Source: Clostridia bacterium
GTDB taxonomy: Bacteria; Bacillota; Clostridia; Oscillospirales; Acutalibacteraceae
Reading direction: 5' to 3'
DNA: 64,000 nucleotides
Assembly: GCA_017438845.1 (NCBI GenBank)
Contig: JAFRUO010000021.1
Coordinates: 124,001 to 188,000, forward strand
In this document: one piece after another, positions 54,707 through 63,540 of the stretch
Numbering within the stretch: the first letter of the stretch is position 1
Layout of the letters: every line of letters begins with the position of its first letter
Translations under genes and position numbers: made by a program
The notes under the pieces: generated by a model
Databases searched by the model: none
Seen by the model: only the letters and a program-made list of their open reading frames with translations
What the model was told of the DNA's origin: nothing

Positions 54707-55720
54707 TTAAAGACTGATTATGTTGAAGCCTGCAGAGCGTATCAGACGGTTGTATACCGCAAGGCCTATGCCCGACGTTTCGGGACAGCGTGCATAAACC
54801 GTGTCCGCTCCTTTCTCGTCAAGCTCACGCAGGGCGTTAAAAAGCCTGTTTGCCTGGGAAAGAGCGTTGTCCGCCCTGCCGTATGAAACGGCGTTTTTAA
54901 AGTGCTTTTCCTCCCCTTCAAAGCAGAGGACAAAGCAGTCCCTGCCCTGCACGAAGCGGACAAATTCCTCAAGAGTACCCTTGACAACGGTTATGCTTGC
55001 CTTGGGCGCATAGTGCTTGTATTTCATTCCGGGTGAGGAAGCGACGGCGCCGTCAACGAGCTTGTTCAGTACCGCGTCGTCAAGCTCTGTTTCACCGATA
55101 AGCTCAGTAATCTGTTCAAATGTGACTCCGCCCGGTCTTAACAGCCTCGGCTTTTCGCCCGTAAAGCTTATTACCGTGGACTCGACACCGATTTCACACG
55201 GCCCTGCGTCGATAATCAGCGGAATCCTCCCGTTCATATCCGCAAAAACATAGTCTGCGTTTGTGGGGCTGGGGCTTCCGGAAAGGTTAGCGCTCGGAGC
55301 TGCAAGCGGAACACCGCAGGCGTTTATAATATCCCTTGCCGCCTGACTTTTCGGCATTCTTACAGCGACCGTATCAAGCCCGCCCGAGGTGATGTCGGGA
55401 ACAAGGCTGCTTTTTTTCATTATCATCGTAAGCGGTCCCGGCCAAAAACGCTCCGCCATCAGCTTTACCTTTTCGGGAATTTCTTTAACAAGGGCTTGTG
55501 CCTGCGAAAGCTCGCTGATATGGACAATCAGCGGATTATCCGACGGTCTGCCCTTGGCGACATATATCTTTTTTACCGCTTCGCCGTCAAGCGCGTTTGC
55601 GGCAATGCCGTAAACCGTTTCGGTGGGAATTGCCACTACTTCACCCGAAAGGATAAGGCTTTTCGCCTGCCCGAGGGCTTCCTGCTTTTGAGTTGTGTAA
55701 TCAAGTATCTTCGTCTGCAT
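54707..55720 (-). CDS. tsaC: threonylcarbamoyl-AMP synthase (Sua5 type)
   Basis: Makes threonylcarbamoyl-AMP from Thr, bicarbonate and ATP for t6A37 tRNA modification. The YrdC domain (residues 1-210) shows GEVVAIPTETVYGIAANAL near 27 and KGRPSDNPLIVHI near 56. A C-terminal SUA5 domain follows (SSPGMKYKHYAPKA near 230), making the 337-residue long form. Its start lies inside the last 20 nt of the TPR-like gene. Confidence 0.94.
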   Translation of the reverse strand: MQTKILDYTTQKQEALGQAKSLILSGEVVAIPTETVYGIAANALDGEAVKKIYVAKGRPSDNPLIVHISELSQAQALVKEIPEKVKLMAERFWPGPLTMIMKKSSLVPDITSGGLDTVAVRMPKSQAARDIINACGVPLAAPSANLSGSPSPTNADYVFADMNGRIPLIIDAGPCEIGVESTVISFTGEKPRLLRPGGVTFEQITELIGETELDDAVLNKLVDGAVASSPGMKYKHYAPKASITVVKGTLEEFVRFVQGRDCFVLCFEGEEKHFKNAVSYGRADNALSQANRLFNALRELDEKGADTVYARCPETSGIGLAVYNRLIRSAGFNIISL

Positions 55721-56570
55721 TTTCCAAAAATTCCTTCGCCTTCAGGAAGGTTTCAAATTGTTCGTTTCCGGTTTCGATTATTTTTTGGGCATACTCCCTC
55801 TGCTTCTCCGGCATTGAAAGCGTTTCAAAATATTTAAAGCAGTTTGAATACGCCGTCAGTTTCGTCATGGGAGCCGCTTCGCCCTTGAGCTTCCTTTTGT
55901 CGGGGGTGTAGCTCAGCGGTAAGAGCAACGTCCTTTCAAACTTCTCGTTGTATTCCTCTGAGGTGTATATTTTAAGGTCGTTCCTGAGCACAGTGAGCAG
56001 CCTGTTTCTCTCAATCAGTTTTCTCTGAGAAGCAGGGCAGCGTTTGTACGCCTTTTTTGCAAGGTCAATCTGTCGCTTGTACTCGGGATAGTTTTCATTC
56101 TTGAGGGCAATTGAGCTTAAAAGACCGTGCATCTGAAAAATCTGAAAATACGGAGGTCTTTTAACGTTTGACGCCTCAATGTATTCCTCACACAGCTGCT
56201 TTGCCCGGATCACCTTGCCCATGTCAAACAGCGCAACGCTTTTTATATAGGTGACGGCGCCGATGTATGAGCGTTGAGCAGGACGGTAGACTTCAAGCAG
56301 AGCGTCCGCACGCGCAACCGTTTCTTCAAGGTCAAGCGAGTTTGTGAGAAATTTTGTAAGCGCCGCCGCAGGTCTTACGGCGAGATATTCAATTGCAAGC
56401 GCAAGGACGGTTCCGAGAACGAGGTAAAGCAAAACAATTACGACCTCCGGAATGTTCGTGCCTGCCAGAACAGCAAAAAAGATGAGCACCAGAGCTATCA
56501 GCATGGCAATTCTTATATATTTGCTGTTCTTGATTATAAGCCTTTCAACGGGGGAAATTTTAAAATTCAT
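55701..56570 (-). CDS. membrane protein with helical-repeat domain, unknown
   Basis: About 289 residues. Two close hydrophobic segments near the N terminus (IAMLIALVLIFFAVLA and IVLLYLVLGTVLALAI) are followed by a soluble helical region of about 220 residues with TPR-like A/G spacing (YIKSVALFDMGKVIRAKQLC, LLSSIALKNENYPEYKRQI). It lies between prfA and tsaC. ATGATTATG gives two starts; the second (56570) spaces better from AGAGG. The first ATG overlaps the prfA stop. Confidence 0.75.
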   Translation of the reverse strand: MNFKISPVERLIIKNSKYIRIAMLIALVLIFFAVLAGTNIPEVVIVLLYLVLGTVLALAIEYLAVRPAAALTKFLTNSLDLEETVARADALLEVYRPAQRSYIGAVTYIKSVALFDMGKVIRAKQLCEEYIEASNVKRPPYFQIFQMHGLLSSIALKNENYPEYKRQIDLAKKAYKRCPASQRKLIERNRLLTVLRNDLKIYTSEEYNEKFERTLLLPLSYTPDKRKLKGEAAPMTKLTAYSNCFKYFETLSMPEKQREYAQKIIETGNEQFETFLKAKEFLENADEDT

Positions 56571-56572
56571 AA

Positions 56573-57643
56573 TCATTCCTCTGCCTTCAGTTTTTCCGCA
56601 GTGTCCGCGGTAATCAATGCGTCTATTATTTCATCGAGGTCGCCGTTCATTACGGCGTCGATTTTGTATAAGGTCAAGCCGATTCTGTGGTCGGAAACCC
56701 TGCCCTGAGGGAAGTTGTAGGTGCGTATTCTTTCGCTTCTGTCACCTGTGCCGACCTGAGCCTTACGGGCTCCTGCAATTTCGGCGTTCTGCTTTGCCTG
56801 TTCGATTTCAAGCAGCCTTGAACGGAGCACCTTTAAAGCCTTGTCCTTGTTTTTGTACTGGCTCCTTTCGTCCTGACACTCGACGACCATGCCTGTCGGC
56901 AGGTGAGTAACCCTGATTGCGGACGAGGTCTTGTTAACCTTCTGACCGCCTGCGCCCGAGGAGCGGAAAACATCTATCTGTAAATCTGCAGGGTTAAGCT
57001 CAAAGTCAACCTCCTCCGCCTCGGGCAACACCGCAACCGTAACGGTTGAGGTCTGTATTCTGCCCTGGCTTTCGGTCTCGGGGACGCGCTGAACACGGTG
57101 AACTCCGCTTTCAAATTTAAGCCTTGAGTACGCTCCCTCGCCCTCGACGCAGAAGCTTATTTCCTTGTAACCTCCGAGCTCGGTCGGGTTTTCGTTGAGC
57201 ACTTCCGTTTTGAAGCCCTTCCTTTCGGCGTACATTGAGTACATTCTGAAAAGCGAGCCTGCAAACAGCGCCGCTTCCTCTCCGCCTGCGCCGCCTCTGA
57301 TTTCGACAATAACGTTCTTGTCGTCGTTGGGGTCCCTCGGAAGAAGGAGTATTTTAAGCTCCTCTGAGATTCTTTCAACTGCCTGCTTCGACTGCTCCAG
57401 CTCCTCAAGCACAAGCTCCTTGAAATCCCTGTCAAGTCCGCCCTCGTCCAAAAGAAGCTTTGATTCGTTAAGAGAGGCCTCGGCTTTTTTGTATTCACGG
57501 AACTTCTCCACCACCGGAGTAAGGGTTTTCTGCTCCTTCATAAGAGAAGCGTATTCCTTCTGGTTGCCGATAATATCCGCATCGCAGAGAAGCTCGTTTA
57601 TTTTTTCGTATCTTTCCTCAATACCGTTAAGCCTGTCAGTCAT
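56573..57643 (-). CDS. prfA: peptide chain release factor 1
   Basis: Terminates translation at UAA and UAG. The stop-codon tripeptide is PET in [18 protein letters not shown] (near 195), the RF1 type, and the GGQ loop [14 protein letters not shown] is near 230. Length 356 is typical. The start overlaps the DUF951 gene by 8 nt. No prmC is adjacent, unlike many genomes. Confidence 0.96.
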   Translation of the reverse strand: MTDRLNGIEERYEKINELLCDADIIGNQKEYASLMKEQKTLTPVVEKFREYKKAEASLNESKLLLDEGGLDRDFKELVLEELEQSKQAVERISEELKILLLPRDPNDDKNVIVEIRGGAGGEEAALFAGSLFRMYSMYAERKGFKTEVLNENPTELGGYKEISFCVEGEGAYSRLKFESGVHRVQRVPETESQGRIQTSTVTVAVLPEAEEVDFELNPADLQIDVFRSSGAGGQKVNKTSSAIRVTHLPTGMVVECQDERSQYKNKDKALKVLRSRLLEIEQAKQNAEIAGARKAQVGTGDRSERIRTYNFPQGRVSDHRIGLTLYKIDAVMNGDLDEIIDALITADTAEKLKAEE

Positions 57644-57830
57644 TTTCCGTTTCCTTGTGAGTGATTTTTTTGATGTTCTTTTCGATTTTTGCCCTCGGCA
57701 CCATTACCTCGTGACCGCAGTTAAGGCATTTAAGCCGGAAGTCCATGCCCGAGCGAAGCACCGACATTTGGTTGCCGCCGCAGGGATGGTTCTTTTTCAT
57801 TGTCAGTATATCGCCTACACGAACGTCCAT
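57636..57830 (-). CDS. DUF951 zinc-ribbon-like small protein
   Basis: About 64 residues starting [19 protein letters not shown], then [19 protein letters not shown]. The C-GG...C-x2-C arrangement and length match DUF951, a Firmicutes protein of unknown, perhaps RNA- or metal-linked, role. ACGGAGG precedes the ATG at 57830, so the longer frame to 57857 is rejected. It leads the operon ending with the M18 peptidase. Confidence 0.88.
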   Translation of the reverse strand: MDVRVGDILTMKKNHPCGGNQMSVLRSGMDFRLKCLNCGHEVMVPRAKIEKNIKKITHKETEND

Positions 57831-57867
57831 AGCAGCCCTCCGTCTGAAAAATAACAATATTTAATAT

Positions 57868-57877
57868 ATTATAGCAT
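57868..57877 (-). promoter_or_regulatory. extended -10 promoter of the DUF951-prfA operon
   Basis: On the minus strand TGC-TATAAT (TATAAT at 57868-57873) forms an extended -10; the -35 region is weak. It lies about 38 nt before the DUF951 start. Confidence 0.55.
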
Positions 57878-57966
57878 ATTCCCGCCAAAATTAAAACACC
57901 GAGAATAAAATATTTACCCGAGCATATATTTTATTACCTGAAAATATGAGAATAAGGGTGAGTAAA

Positions 57967-58887
57967 ATGACTGAATATATGCCTGAGGGGTACTGTTACA
58001 GGCAGGAAATCAACAAAAAATATTTAACGGGCGAGCTGCCTGCCGAAAAGGCTTTCCGGGAAGGGGTATACCTTGAAGCAAGACCGTATATGTGCGACTC
58101 AAAGCACAACCTGCATTTCAGACTCGGCGGTATTAAGGGCTTTATGCCCTACGAGGAATGCGCCGAGGGAATAAGGGAGGGAAAAACAAGGGACATTGCC
58201 GTTATTTCAAGAGTCAACAAGCCTACGGGCTTTTACATAAAGGAGCTCCCCTCTCAGGGCGAAGCCGTCGCCGTGCTTTCACGCACGCTCAGGCAGGAGG
58301 AGTGCAGAAAGAATTATATTTCACGCCTTGTGCCCGGCGACATAATCAACGCCTGCGTTACGCATATTGAGCCCTTCGGAGCGTTTTGCGACATCGGAAG
58401 CGGAATAAACGCACTGCTCCCGATTGACAGCATTTCGGTTTCACGCATTCCCACACCGTTTGCACGCTTCAGGGCAGGCGACCGAATAAAGGCGGTAGTA
58501 AAGGAGGTTGACGGCTCGGGCAGGGTTACGCTTACCCACAGGGAGTTGCTCGGCACCTGGCAGGAAAACGCAGACAGGTTCAACGTCGGCGAAACAGTTA
58601 CGGGCATTGTGCGCTCGGTTGAAAGCTACGGTATTTTCGTTGAGCTTGCGCCGAACCTGGCAGGGCTTGCGGAATACGTGCCGTCGGTTTCCGCAGGGCA
58701 AACCGCAAGCGTGTTTATTAAAAGCATTAACCCCGAAAGGATGAAGTTCAAGCTGATAATAATCGACGCGCAGAGCCTGCCCTCGCACAGAGTGCCGTGC
58801 AGGTATTTTTTAACGGAGGGTCACATTGACCGCTGGGAGTATTCTCCGCCGTCAGCCGACAGGAAAATCTCAACAAATTTTATATAA
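57967..58887 (+). CDS. S1-domain RNA-binding protein
   Basis: About 306 residues. The N-terminal third (EKAFREGVYLEARPYMCD, LHFRLGGIKGFMPYEE) looks like a divergent OB fold. Two S1 domains follow: VPGDIINACVTHIEPFGAFC (near 125) and VGETVTGIVRSVESYGIFVE (near 210). It resembles the S1-like proteins of Firmicutes rather than full-length ribosomal S1. AAGGGTG precedes the ATG at 57967; an ATG at 57946 is in frame but lacks an RBS. Monocistronic. Confidence 0.85.
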   Translation: MTEYMPEGYCYRQEINKKYLTGELPAEKAFREGVYLEARPYMCDSKHNLHFRLGGIKGFMPYEECAEGIREGKTRDIAVISRVNKPTGFYIKELPSQGEAVAVLSRTLRQEECRKNYISRLVPGDIINACVTHIEPFGAFCDIGSGINALLPIDSISVSRIPTPFARFRAGDRIKAVVKEVDGSGRVTLTHRELLGTWQENADRFNVGETVTGIVRSVESYGIFVELAPNLAGLAEYVPSVSAGQTASVFIKSINPERMKFKLIIIDAQSLPSHRVPCRYFLTEGHIDRWEYSPPSADRKISTNFI

Positions 58888-58907
58888 AACATTAGTCGCT
58901 ATTGCGG

Positions 58908-58936
58908 TTGCATTTTGGTGTGTTATGTGCTACAAT
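58908..58936 (+). promoter_or_regulatory. promoter of the dockerin hydrolase
   Basis: TTGCAT (58908-58913) and TACAAT (58931-58936) with a 17-nt spacer, right after the S1 gene; no terminator was seen between them. Confidence 0.7.
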
Positions 58937-58966
58937 AATTTTAATAATGTTTGGGAGGTAGTTAAA

Positions 58967-60634
58967 ATGACCATCAAAATGTCAAAAAGAATTTTCAGCG
59001 TTCTTATGGCGGCTGTTCTTATGGCAGGCTGTGTGCTTCCTGCCTTTGCGGCCACAAAGACCTGTGATTGCGGAAAGAACCCGATACTTGTAGTATCAGG
59101 CTTCTCACAGTATGACTTTGTTGACACAAACACCGGTAAAAAGGTATGGGTTCCCGAAACTGGCATCCTTGTTGATGCAATTACCAAGGCGGTTCAGCCT
59201 CTGGCAACCCTGCTTGCTTCGGACAGAACAAAGAAGGACTACGACACCTTCTGCGACGAGTTTTTCCCGCTTGTAAACGGCGTGCTTCACGATGTTGCGG
59301 TTAATCCCGACGGCACTCCCGTCAACGATTACGTTGAGCTTGTCGACCAGTTCACGGGCCCCGTTTCAAAGTACGACTATGCACACGTAAGAGAGGTTTT
59401 CAACAACGAAATAGTTGACGCAGTCTGCGAAGCAGTCGGCACCGATCACGTCTGGCTTTACGGTCTTGACTGGAGAGTTGACCCGATGGAGCTTGCGGAC
59501 GAAATCAACGAGTATGTTCAGAGGATTAAAAAGACCTCGGGACACGATAAGGTTTCAATCTGCGGTATCAGCATGGGCGGTATCGTTATGTCCTGCTACC
59601 TTACAAAGTACGGCTATGACGACATCAGCAATATCACTATGATGTCCTCTGCGTTTACCGGCATTGAAATGGTCGGCGCTTTGTTTAACGGCAGAATCAA
59701 CATTGACGAAAAGGGTCTTTATCAGATTATCAACGACTCCGTCGGCGACGAGGGCGTCAGCAATGCGCTTGAGTCGACAGGACTCCTCAGCAGGCTTCTT
59801 CCCATAGTTGATGACCTTCTTAAATACGAGAAGGACAGACTTTACAGAGAGGTATTTGTTCCGAACTTCGGCTACAACGCAGGTATGTGGTCGTTTGTTC
59901 CTCAGGATTTGTTTGACTCGGCTGAAAAGCAAATGATTCAGTATATGGATTCTGCAAGCAAGGCTGAGCTTACCGCCTTTAAGCAGAGAATCGAAGCTTA
60001 CCACAACGACGTTCAGGCTAACATCGGCGACCTGCTTAAGCAGGCACAGGCAGACGGAGTTTGCGTAGCTGTTGTTTCCTGCTACAATATGCAGATGCCG
60101 CCCGTTTCGGAGGCTTCCAAGTTTACGGGCGACCAGGTTATTGAGACCATGCATTCAAGCGGCTATGCAACCGTGGCTCTTCAGGGCAAGACCCTCAAGG
60201 TTGACGCCACCAAGCCTTACGTTTCACCCGACAAGATGATAGACGCAAGCACCTGCTACCTTCCCGACAACACCTGGTTTATCAAGAACGAGCAGCACGT
60301 CGGCTTCAGCAATGCAGGCAAGAAGGACAACGGCGAGTTCTATAAATGGATTCTTACCGCACCTGCGGACACCGACATCAACTCCAACCCCAAGTATCCG
60401 CAGTTTATGTCTTACGACGCAAAGGCCAAGGAGCTTGTTCCGATGAACCTTCTCGGCGACGTTGACGGCAACGGCTTACTTTCGATTACCGACGCAAAGC
60501 TTATTCTCCGCCACATTGTCGGCTCGACAACGCTTACCGCAGAGCAGCTGGCGGCGGCAGATATGAACAGCGATACGGAAGTTACCGTTGTTGACGCAAA
60601 GCTGCTTCTTAAGGCAATCGCAGAAAGAGTATAA
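58967..60634 (+). CDS. secreted alpha/beta hydrolase with C-terminal type I dockerin
   Basis: About 555 residues. A signal peptide (cleavage after PAFA) leads to NPILVVSGFSQYDF, the oxyanion-type start of a lipase/acylhydrolase fold. The nucleophile elbow is GISMGG (near residue 200). The last 60 residues are two dockerin repeats: GDVDGNGLLSITDAKLILRH and ADMNSDTEVTVVDAKLLLKA, each with a Ca-binding loop. The dockerin implies docking to a cohesin scaffold at the surface. No CAZyme motif is visible, so an esterase or lipase acting on an unknown ester is inferred. GGGAGGT precedes the ATG. Confidence 0.88.
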   Translation: MTIKMSKRIFSVLMAAVLMAGCVLPAFAATKTCDCGKNPILVVSGFSQYDFVDTNTGKKVWVPETGILVDAITKAVQPLATLLASDRTKKDYDTFCDEFFPLVNGVLHDVAVNPDGTPVNDYVELVDQFTGPVSKYDYAHVREVFNNEIVDAVCEAVGTDHVWLYGLDWRVDPMELADEINEYVQRIKKTSGHDKVSICGISMGGIVMSCYLTKYGYDDISNITMMSSAFTGIEMVGALFNGRINIDEKGLYQIINDSVGDEGVSNALESTGLLSRLLPIVDDLLKYEKDRLYREVFVPNFGYNAGMWSFVPQDLFDSAEKQMIQYMDSASKAELTAFKQRIEAYHNDVQANIGDLLKQAQADGVCVAVVSCYNMQMPPVSEASKFTGDQVIETMHSSGYATVALQGKTLKVDATKPYVSPDKMIDASTCYLPDNTWFIKNEQHVGFSNAGKKDNGEFYKWILTAPADTDINSNPKYPQFMSYDAKAKELVPMNLLGDVDGNGLLSITDAKLILRHIVGSTTLTAEQLAAADMNSDTEVTVVDAKLLLKAIAERV

Positions 60635-60650
60635 TCTTACAAAAACATTT

Positions 60651-60678
60651 AAGGGCAGGAAGCTTCCTGCCCTTTTTG
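60651..60678 (+). terminator. terminator of the dockerin hydrolase
   Basis: AAGGGCAGGA / TCCTGCCCTT stem, 4-nt loop, TTTTT tail. Confidence 0.92.
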
Positions 60679-60686
60679 TTATAGAA

Positions 60687-60716
60687 AAACACCCGCCGCA
60701 AGCGTGACGGGTGTTT
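60687..60716 (-). terminator. sufCB terminator
   Basis: AAACACCCG / CGGGTGTTT stem with a minus-strand GTTTTTC tail, 11 nt after the sufB stop. Confidence 0.85.
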
Positions 60717-60726
60717 CTTTGCTTTT

Positions 60727-61644
60727 TTACCTCAAAAATCCCTTGACTATCATGTCCTCGGCTTCCTTTTCGGTAAGTCCGAGTGTCATCAGCTTTAAAA
60801 GCTGTTCTCCTGCAATCTTTCCGATTGCCGCCTCATGAATCAGCGAAGCGTCGACGTTTTCAGCCTTGAGCTGGGGCGTTGCGAGGATAACGCCTCTGTC
60901 CATAATAATCGAGTCGCATTCTGCGTGGCCGTTGCACTTGTTGTTGCCGTTGATGCCGAGGATAACCTCCTGATAGCTGTCCTCCTTGGCAACGCCTCGG
61001 CTTATAAGGTCACAGCCCGAGTCCTCTCCGTCCAAGTCGACAAACATTTTGGCAACCGCCTTTTGCTTGCCGTCGGTAAGGATTTTGTCGTGAATTACAA
61101 GTGACGAACGGTCGCCGATTGTCGCTCTGGTTTCCCTTATTGTGTCGTCAACGCCCGAAATCTGCGAGGTTTCCATCAGCATATATGCGTCCTCGCCGAG
61201 CTCGACCACGGTAGTGGGGTTCATAAGCCTTTTGCCCTTTCCCGTGCCCTCGCCGTAATGCTTCTCAACGTAACGCACCTTACTGTTTTTGCCGACGTGG
61301 AAGGAGTGAACGCCGTCGTGGCGGCTGTCCGAGCCTCCGCAGTTTGAAATACCGCAGCCTGCGATAATGGTAACGTCACAGTCCTCGCCGATATAAAAGT
61401 CGTTGTAAACGACCTCCTTAAGTCCGCTTTCGCTGATTATTACGGGGATATGCACGCTCTGGTTTTTGGTGCCGGGCTTAATTATAATATCAATGCCCGA
61501 AACCTCCTCTTTGGTAACGATGTCGATGTTTGCGGTGGTGTTTCTGGCGGCACTTTTGCCGTTGCTTCTGATGTTGTAGGCTCCTACGGGCAGGGAGTCA
61601 AGCTCCGCAACCTCCTTGAGCATATGTCTTTCAAGCTCTGTCAC
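60727..61644 (-). CDS. sufB: short SufB/SufD-family Fe-S scaffold protein
   Basis: 305 residues, well short of SufB (about 465) or SufD (about 420). The right-handed beta-helix core and C-terminal region are recognisable: DCDVTIIAGCGISNCGG (near 90), KCNGHAECDSIIMD (near 235) and SLIHEAAIGKIAGEQLLKLM (near 265), where Glu/His/Cys could hold the cluster. The start is GTG with a strong GGAGG. With only sufC beside it, this is the two-component SufBC/SMS-type layout known from archaea and anaerobic bacteria, without SufS, SufU or SufD. Confidence 0.88.
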   Translation of the reverse strand: MTELERHMLKEVAELDSLPVGAYNIRSNGKSAARNTTANIDIVTKEEVSGIDIIIKPGTKNQSVHIPVIISESGLKEVVYNDFYIGEDCDVTIIAGCGISNCGGSDSRHDGVHSFHVGKNSKVRYVEKHYGEGTGKGKRLMNPTTVVELGEDAYMLMETSQISGVDDTIRETRATIGDRSSLVIHDKILTDGKQKAVAKMFVDLDGEDSGCDLISRGVAKEDSYQEVILGINGNNKCNGHAECDSIIMDRGVILATPQLKAENVDASLIHEAAIGKIAGEQLLKLMTLGLTEKEAEDMIVKGFLR

Positions 61645-61656
61645 TGTACCGCCTCC

Positions 61657-62376
61657 TTAGTCAAGATTTTTCGTAAGCTCCGAGCAGGGCTTTGAGCTGA
61701 TGTTGGAAATAAATCGGAGCACCTCTTCGCCCTTGCCGTATTTTTCAACCTTACCCTCTTTAAGGTAGATTATTTTGTCGGCGATGGCGAGTATTCTCTC
61801 CTGATGGCTGATAATTACAATACTGCCCGAGGTCTTTCTGTAAAGCTTTTCAAAAACCCTGATAAGGCTCTGGAAGCTCCAGAGGTCAATACCTGCTTCT
61901 GGCTCGTCAAAAATTGAAAGCGCCGTGCCTCTTGCGGCGGTCATTGCAATTTCAATTCGCTTCATCTCACCGCCCGAGAGCGTGTCGTTAAGCTCACGGT
62001 CCTGATAGTCACGGGCGCAAAGTCCGACCTCGCTGAGAATGGCGCAGGCTTCGCTGAGCTTCTTTTCACCCTTGTAGGCGAGCTTTAACAAATCGCCTAC
62101 ACGAAGGCCCTTGAAGCGCACGGGCTGTTGGAAGGCGAAGCTGATGCCCTTGTCCGCCCTTTCGTTAATCGGCAGATCGGTAATGTCCTCCCCGTCGAGG
62201 ATAATCCTGCCCGAGGTGGGTGTAAGCAGTCCCATAATTATTTTTGCCAGAGTTGATTTACCGCTTCCGTTAGGGCCGGTAACGGCGACGAAGCGGTCTT
62301 CGATTTTAAGATTGATATTGTCAAGAATTACCTTGCCGTCAATCTCGTATGATATATTTTTTAATTCGAGTATCAT
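61657..62376 (-). CDS. sufC: Fe-S assembly ATPase SufC
   Basis: ABC-type ATPase of about 239 residues that powers the SufB scaffold. Walker A GPNGSGKSTLAKI is near 33, the ABC signature LSGGEMKRIEIA near 135, Walker B LSIFDEPEAGIDLWS near 158 and the switch His in IVIISHQERIL near 190. The frame opens to 62436, but AAGGAG precedes the ATG at 62376. sufB follows 12 nt downstream. Confidence 0.93.
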   Translation of the reverse strand: MILELKNISYEIDGKVILDNINLKIEDRFVAVTGPNGSGKSTLAKIIMGLLTPTSGRIILDGEDITDLPINERADKGISFAFQQPVRFKGLRVGDLLKLAYKGEKKLSEACAILSEVGLCARDYQDRELNDTLSGGEMKRIEIAMTAARGTALSIFDEPEAGIDLWSFQSLIRVFEKLYRKTSGSIVIISHQERILAIADKIIYLKEGKVEKYGKGEEVLRFISNISSKPCSELTKNLD

Positions 62377-62400
62377 ATCTTCTCCTTGGGTGTAATTAGT

Positions 62401-62453
62401 TGTCGCCCTCTTGCGACAGCAAGTATTGTAACACATAACCGCCGTAAATTCAA
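62401..62453 (-). promoter_or_regulatory. sufCB promoter with hairpin at the transcript start
   Basis: On the minus strand TTGAAT (62448-62453) and TACAAT (62425-62430) with a 17-nt spacer. A TGTCGC / GCGACA inverted repeat (62401-62406, 62413-62418) covers roughly +2 to +20 and could be an operator or 5' hairpin. Confidence 0.7.
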
Positions 62454-62480
62454 CAGATTAATTGTTAAAAAATAAACAAA

Positions 62481-62509
62481 TTTACAACACTGCGGACAAG
62501 TGGTATAAT
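62481..62509 (+). promoter_or_regulatory. promoter of the amidase lipoprotein
   Basis: TTTACA (62481-62486) and TATAAT (62504-62509) with a 17-nt spacer, diverging from sufCB. Confidence 0.8.
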
Positions 62510-62538
62510 ACCGTATATTATTAATTCAGAGGCGAAAA

Positions 62539-63483
62539 ATGAAAAGAGTAATATTTTTAGCTTTAACAGCGTTTTTGGTACTGTCTGTCGGCTGTGCAAG
62601 GGAAAAGCCTGCAACGGAGCTTACATCGTCAACCTTAACGGAAACCTCTGCAGAAGCGACTTCCGAAGTCGCTTCTGCAGAGCAAAGCGAGGCTTCCGAC
62701 ATTCCCGACGCTACTACCGATGTTCCTTCACAAAAGCAGATTTACTGGGACGACAGCTGGCAGTACGCCGATTTTTCAAAAATACACAGCTCAGCCGTAA
62801 CGCTTTATTATGCCGAGAAAAGCAAAGCCAAAAACATAACCGTTTGTGTAAACGCAGGTCACGGCACAAGGGGAGGTTCGGCGCAGAAAACCTATTGCCA
62901 CCCCGACAAAACTCCGAAGGTGACGGGAGGAAGCACCGCAAAGGGTGCCGTTACCGCAACCTCGGTTAATGAGGGCATGACCTTCCTTGACGGCACCCGT
63001 GAGGCAGACGCAAACCTTTCGCTTGCCCTGCTTTTAAAGGACAGGCTTCTGGCGGCAGGCTATAATGTGCTTATGATAAGGGAGAGCGAGGATGTTCAGC
63101 TTGACAATATCGCACGCACCGTAATTGCCAACAACAACGCCGACTGTCATATTTCCATTCACTACGACTCGACCGCAACGGACAAGGGACTGTTCTTCAT
63201 CGGCGTTCCCGATGTCGCTTCGTACAGGGCGATGGAGCCCGTCGCAAGTCATTACGGTCAGCACACGGCGCTCGGCGAGGCGCTTGTCAAGGGCGAAAGA
63301 AGCGTGGGCGTTAAAATTTTTTCAAAGGGCAGACTTGATATTGACCTTACACAGACCTCTTATTCTACTATACCCTCGGTTGACCTTGAGGTGGGCGACA
63401 AAAAATCGGACCACTCCGAAGAGGCGCAAAGCCTTATAGCTGACGGAATCGTTGAAGGAACAGATCTTTATTTCGGAAAATAA
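62539..63483 (+). CDS. N-acetylmuramoyl-L-alanine amidase lipoprotein (Amidase_3)
   Basis: 314 residues. The signal peptide has lipobox LSVGC (Cys19), then a Ser/Thr/Glu/Ala-rich linker (about 25-70), then a zinc amidase domain that cleaves the peptide stem from MurNAc. Zinc and catalytic positions are NAGHG (His near 110), EADANLSLALLLKDRL (Glu near 154), DCHISIHYDS (His near 207) and VDLEVGDKKSDHSEE (Glu near 289). The linker contains a long perfect palindrome in the DNA. Confidence 0.9.
   Translation: MKRVIFLALTAFLVLSVGCAREKPATELTSSTLTETSAEATSEVASAEQSEASDIPDATTDVPSQKQIYWDDSWQYADFSKIHSSAVTLYYAEKSKAKNITVCVNAGHGTRGGSAQKTYCHPDKTPKVTGGSTAKGAVTATSVNEGMTFLDGTREADANLSLALLLKDRLLAAGYNVLMIRESEDVQLDNIARTVIANNNADCHISIHYDSTATDKGLFFIGVPDVASYRAMEPVASHYGQHTALGEALVKGERSVGVKIFSKGRLDIDLTQTSYSTIPSVDLEVGDKKSDHSEEAQSLIADGIVEGTDLYFGK
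62646..62682. repeat. perfect 18-bp inverted repeat within the amidase gene
   Basis: CTCTGCAGAAGCGACTTC (62646-62663) and its exact reverse complement (62665-62682) flank a single base. It encodes part of the low-complexity linker (SAEATSEVASAEQ). Confidence 0.95.
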
Positions 63484-63487
63484 GCAA

Positions 63488-63516
63488 TTGAAAATATCCT
63501 TATGCTGTGTTACAAT
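63488..63516 (+). promoter_or_regulatory. promoter of the zinc-ribbon membrane protein
   Basis: TTGAAA (63488-63493) and TACAAT (63511-63516) with a 17-nt spacer; no terminator was seen after the amidase gene. Confidence 0.65.
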
Positions 63517-63540
63517 AAGTAGCGAAAAGGGGGATTTATT

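Noticed and set aside
58826..58966. N-terminal 47 residues extending the dockerin hydrolase upstream
   Set aside because: They overlap the end of the S1 gene and the promoter; the ATG at 58967 has GGGAGGT and begins a clean signal peptide.
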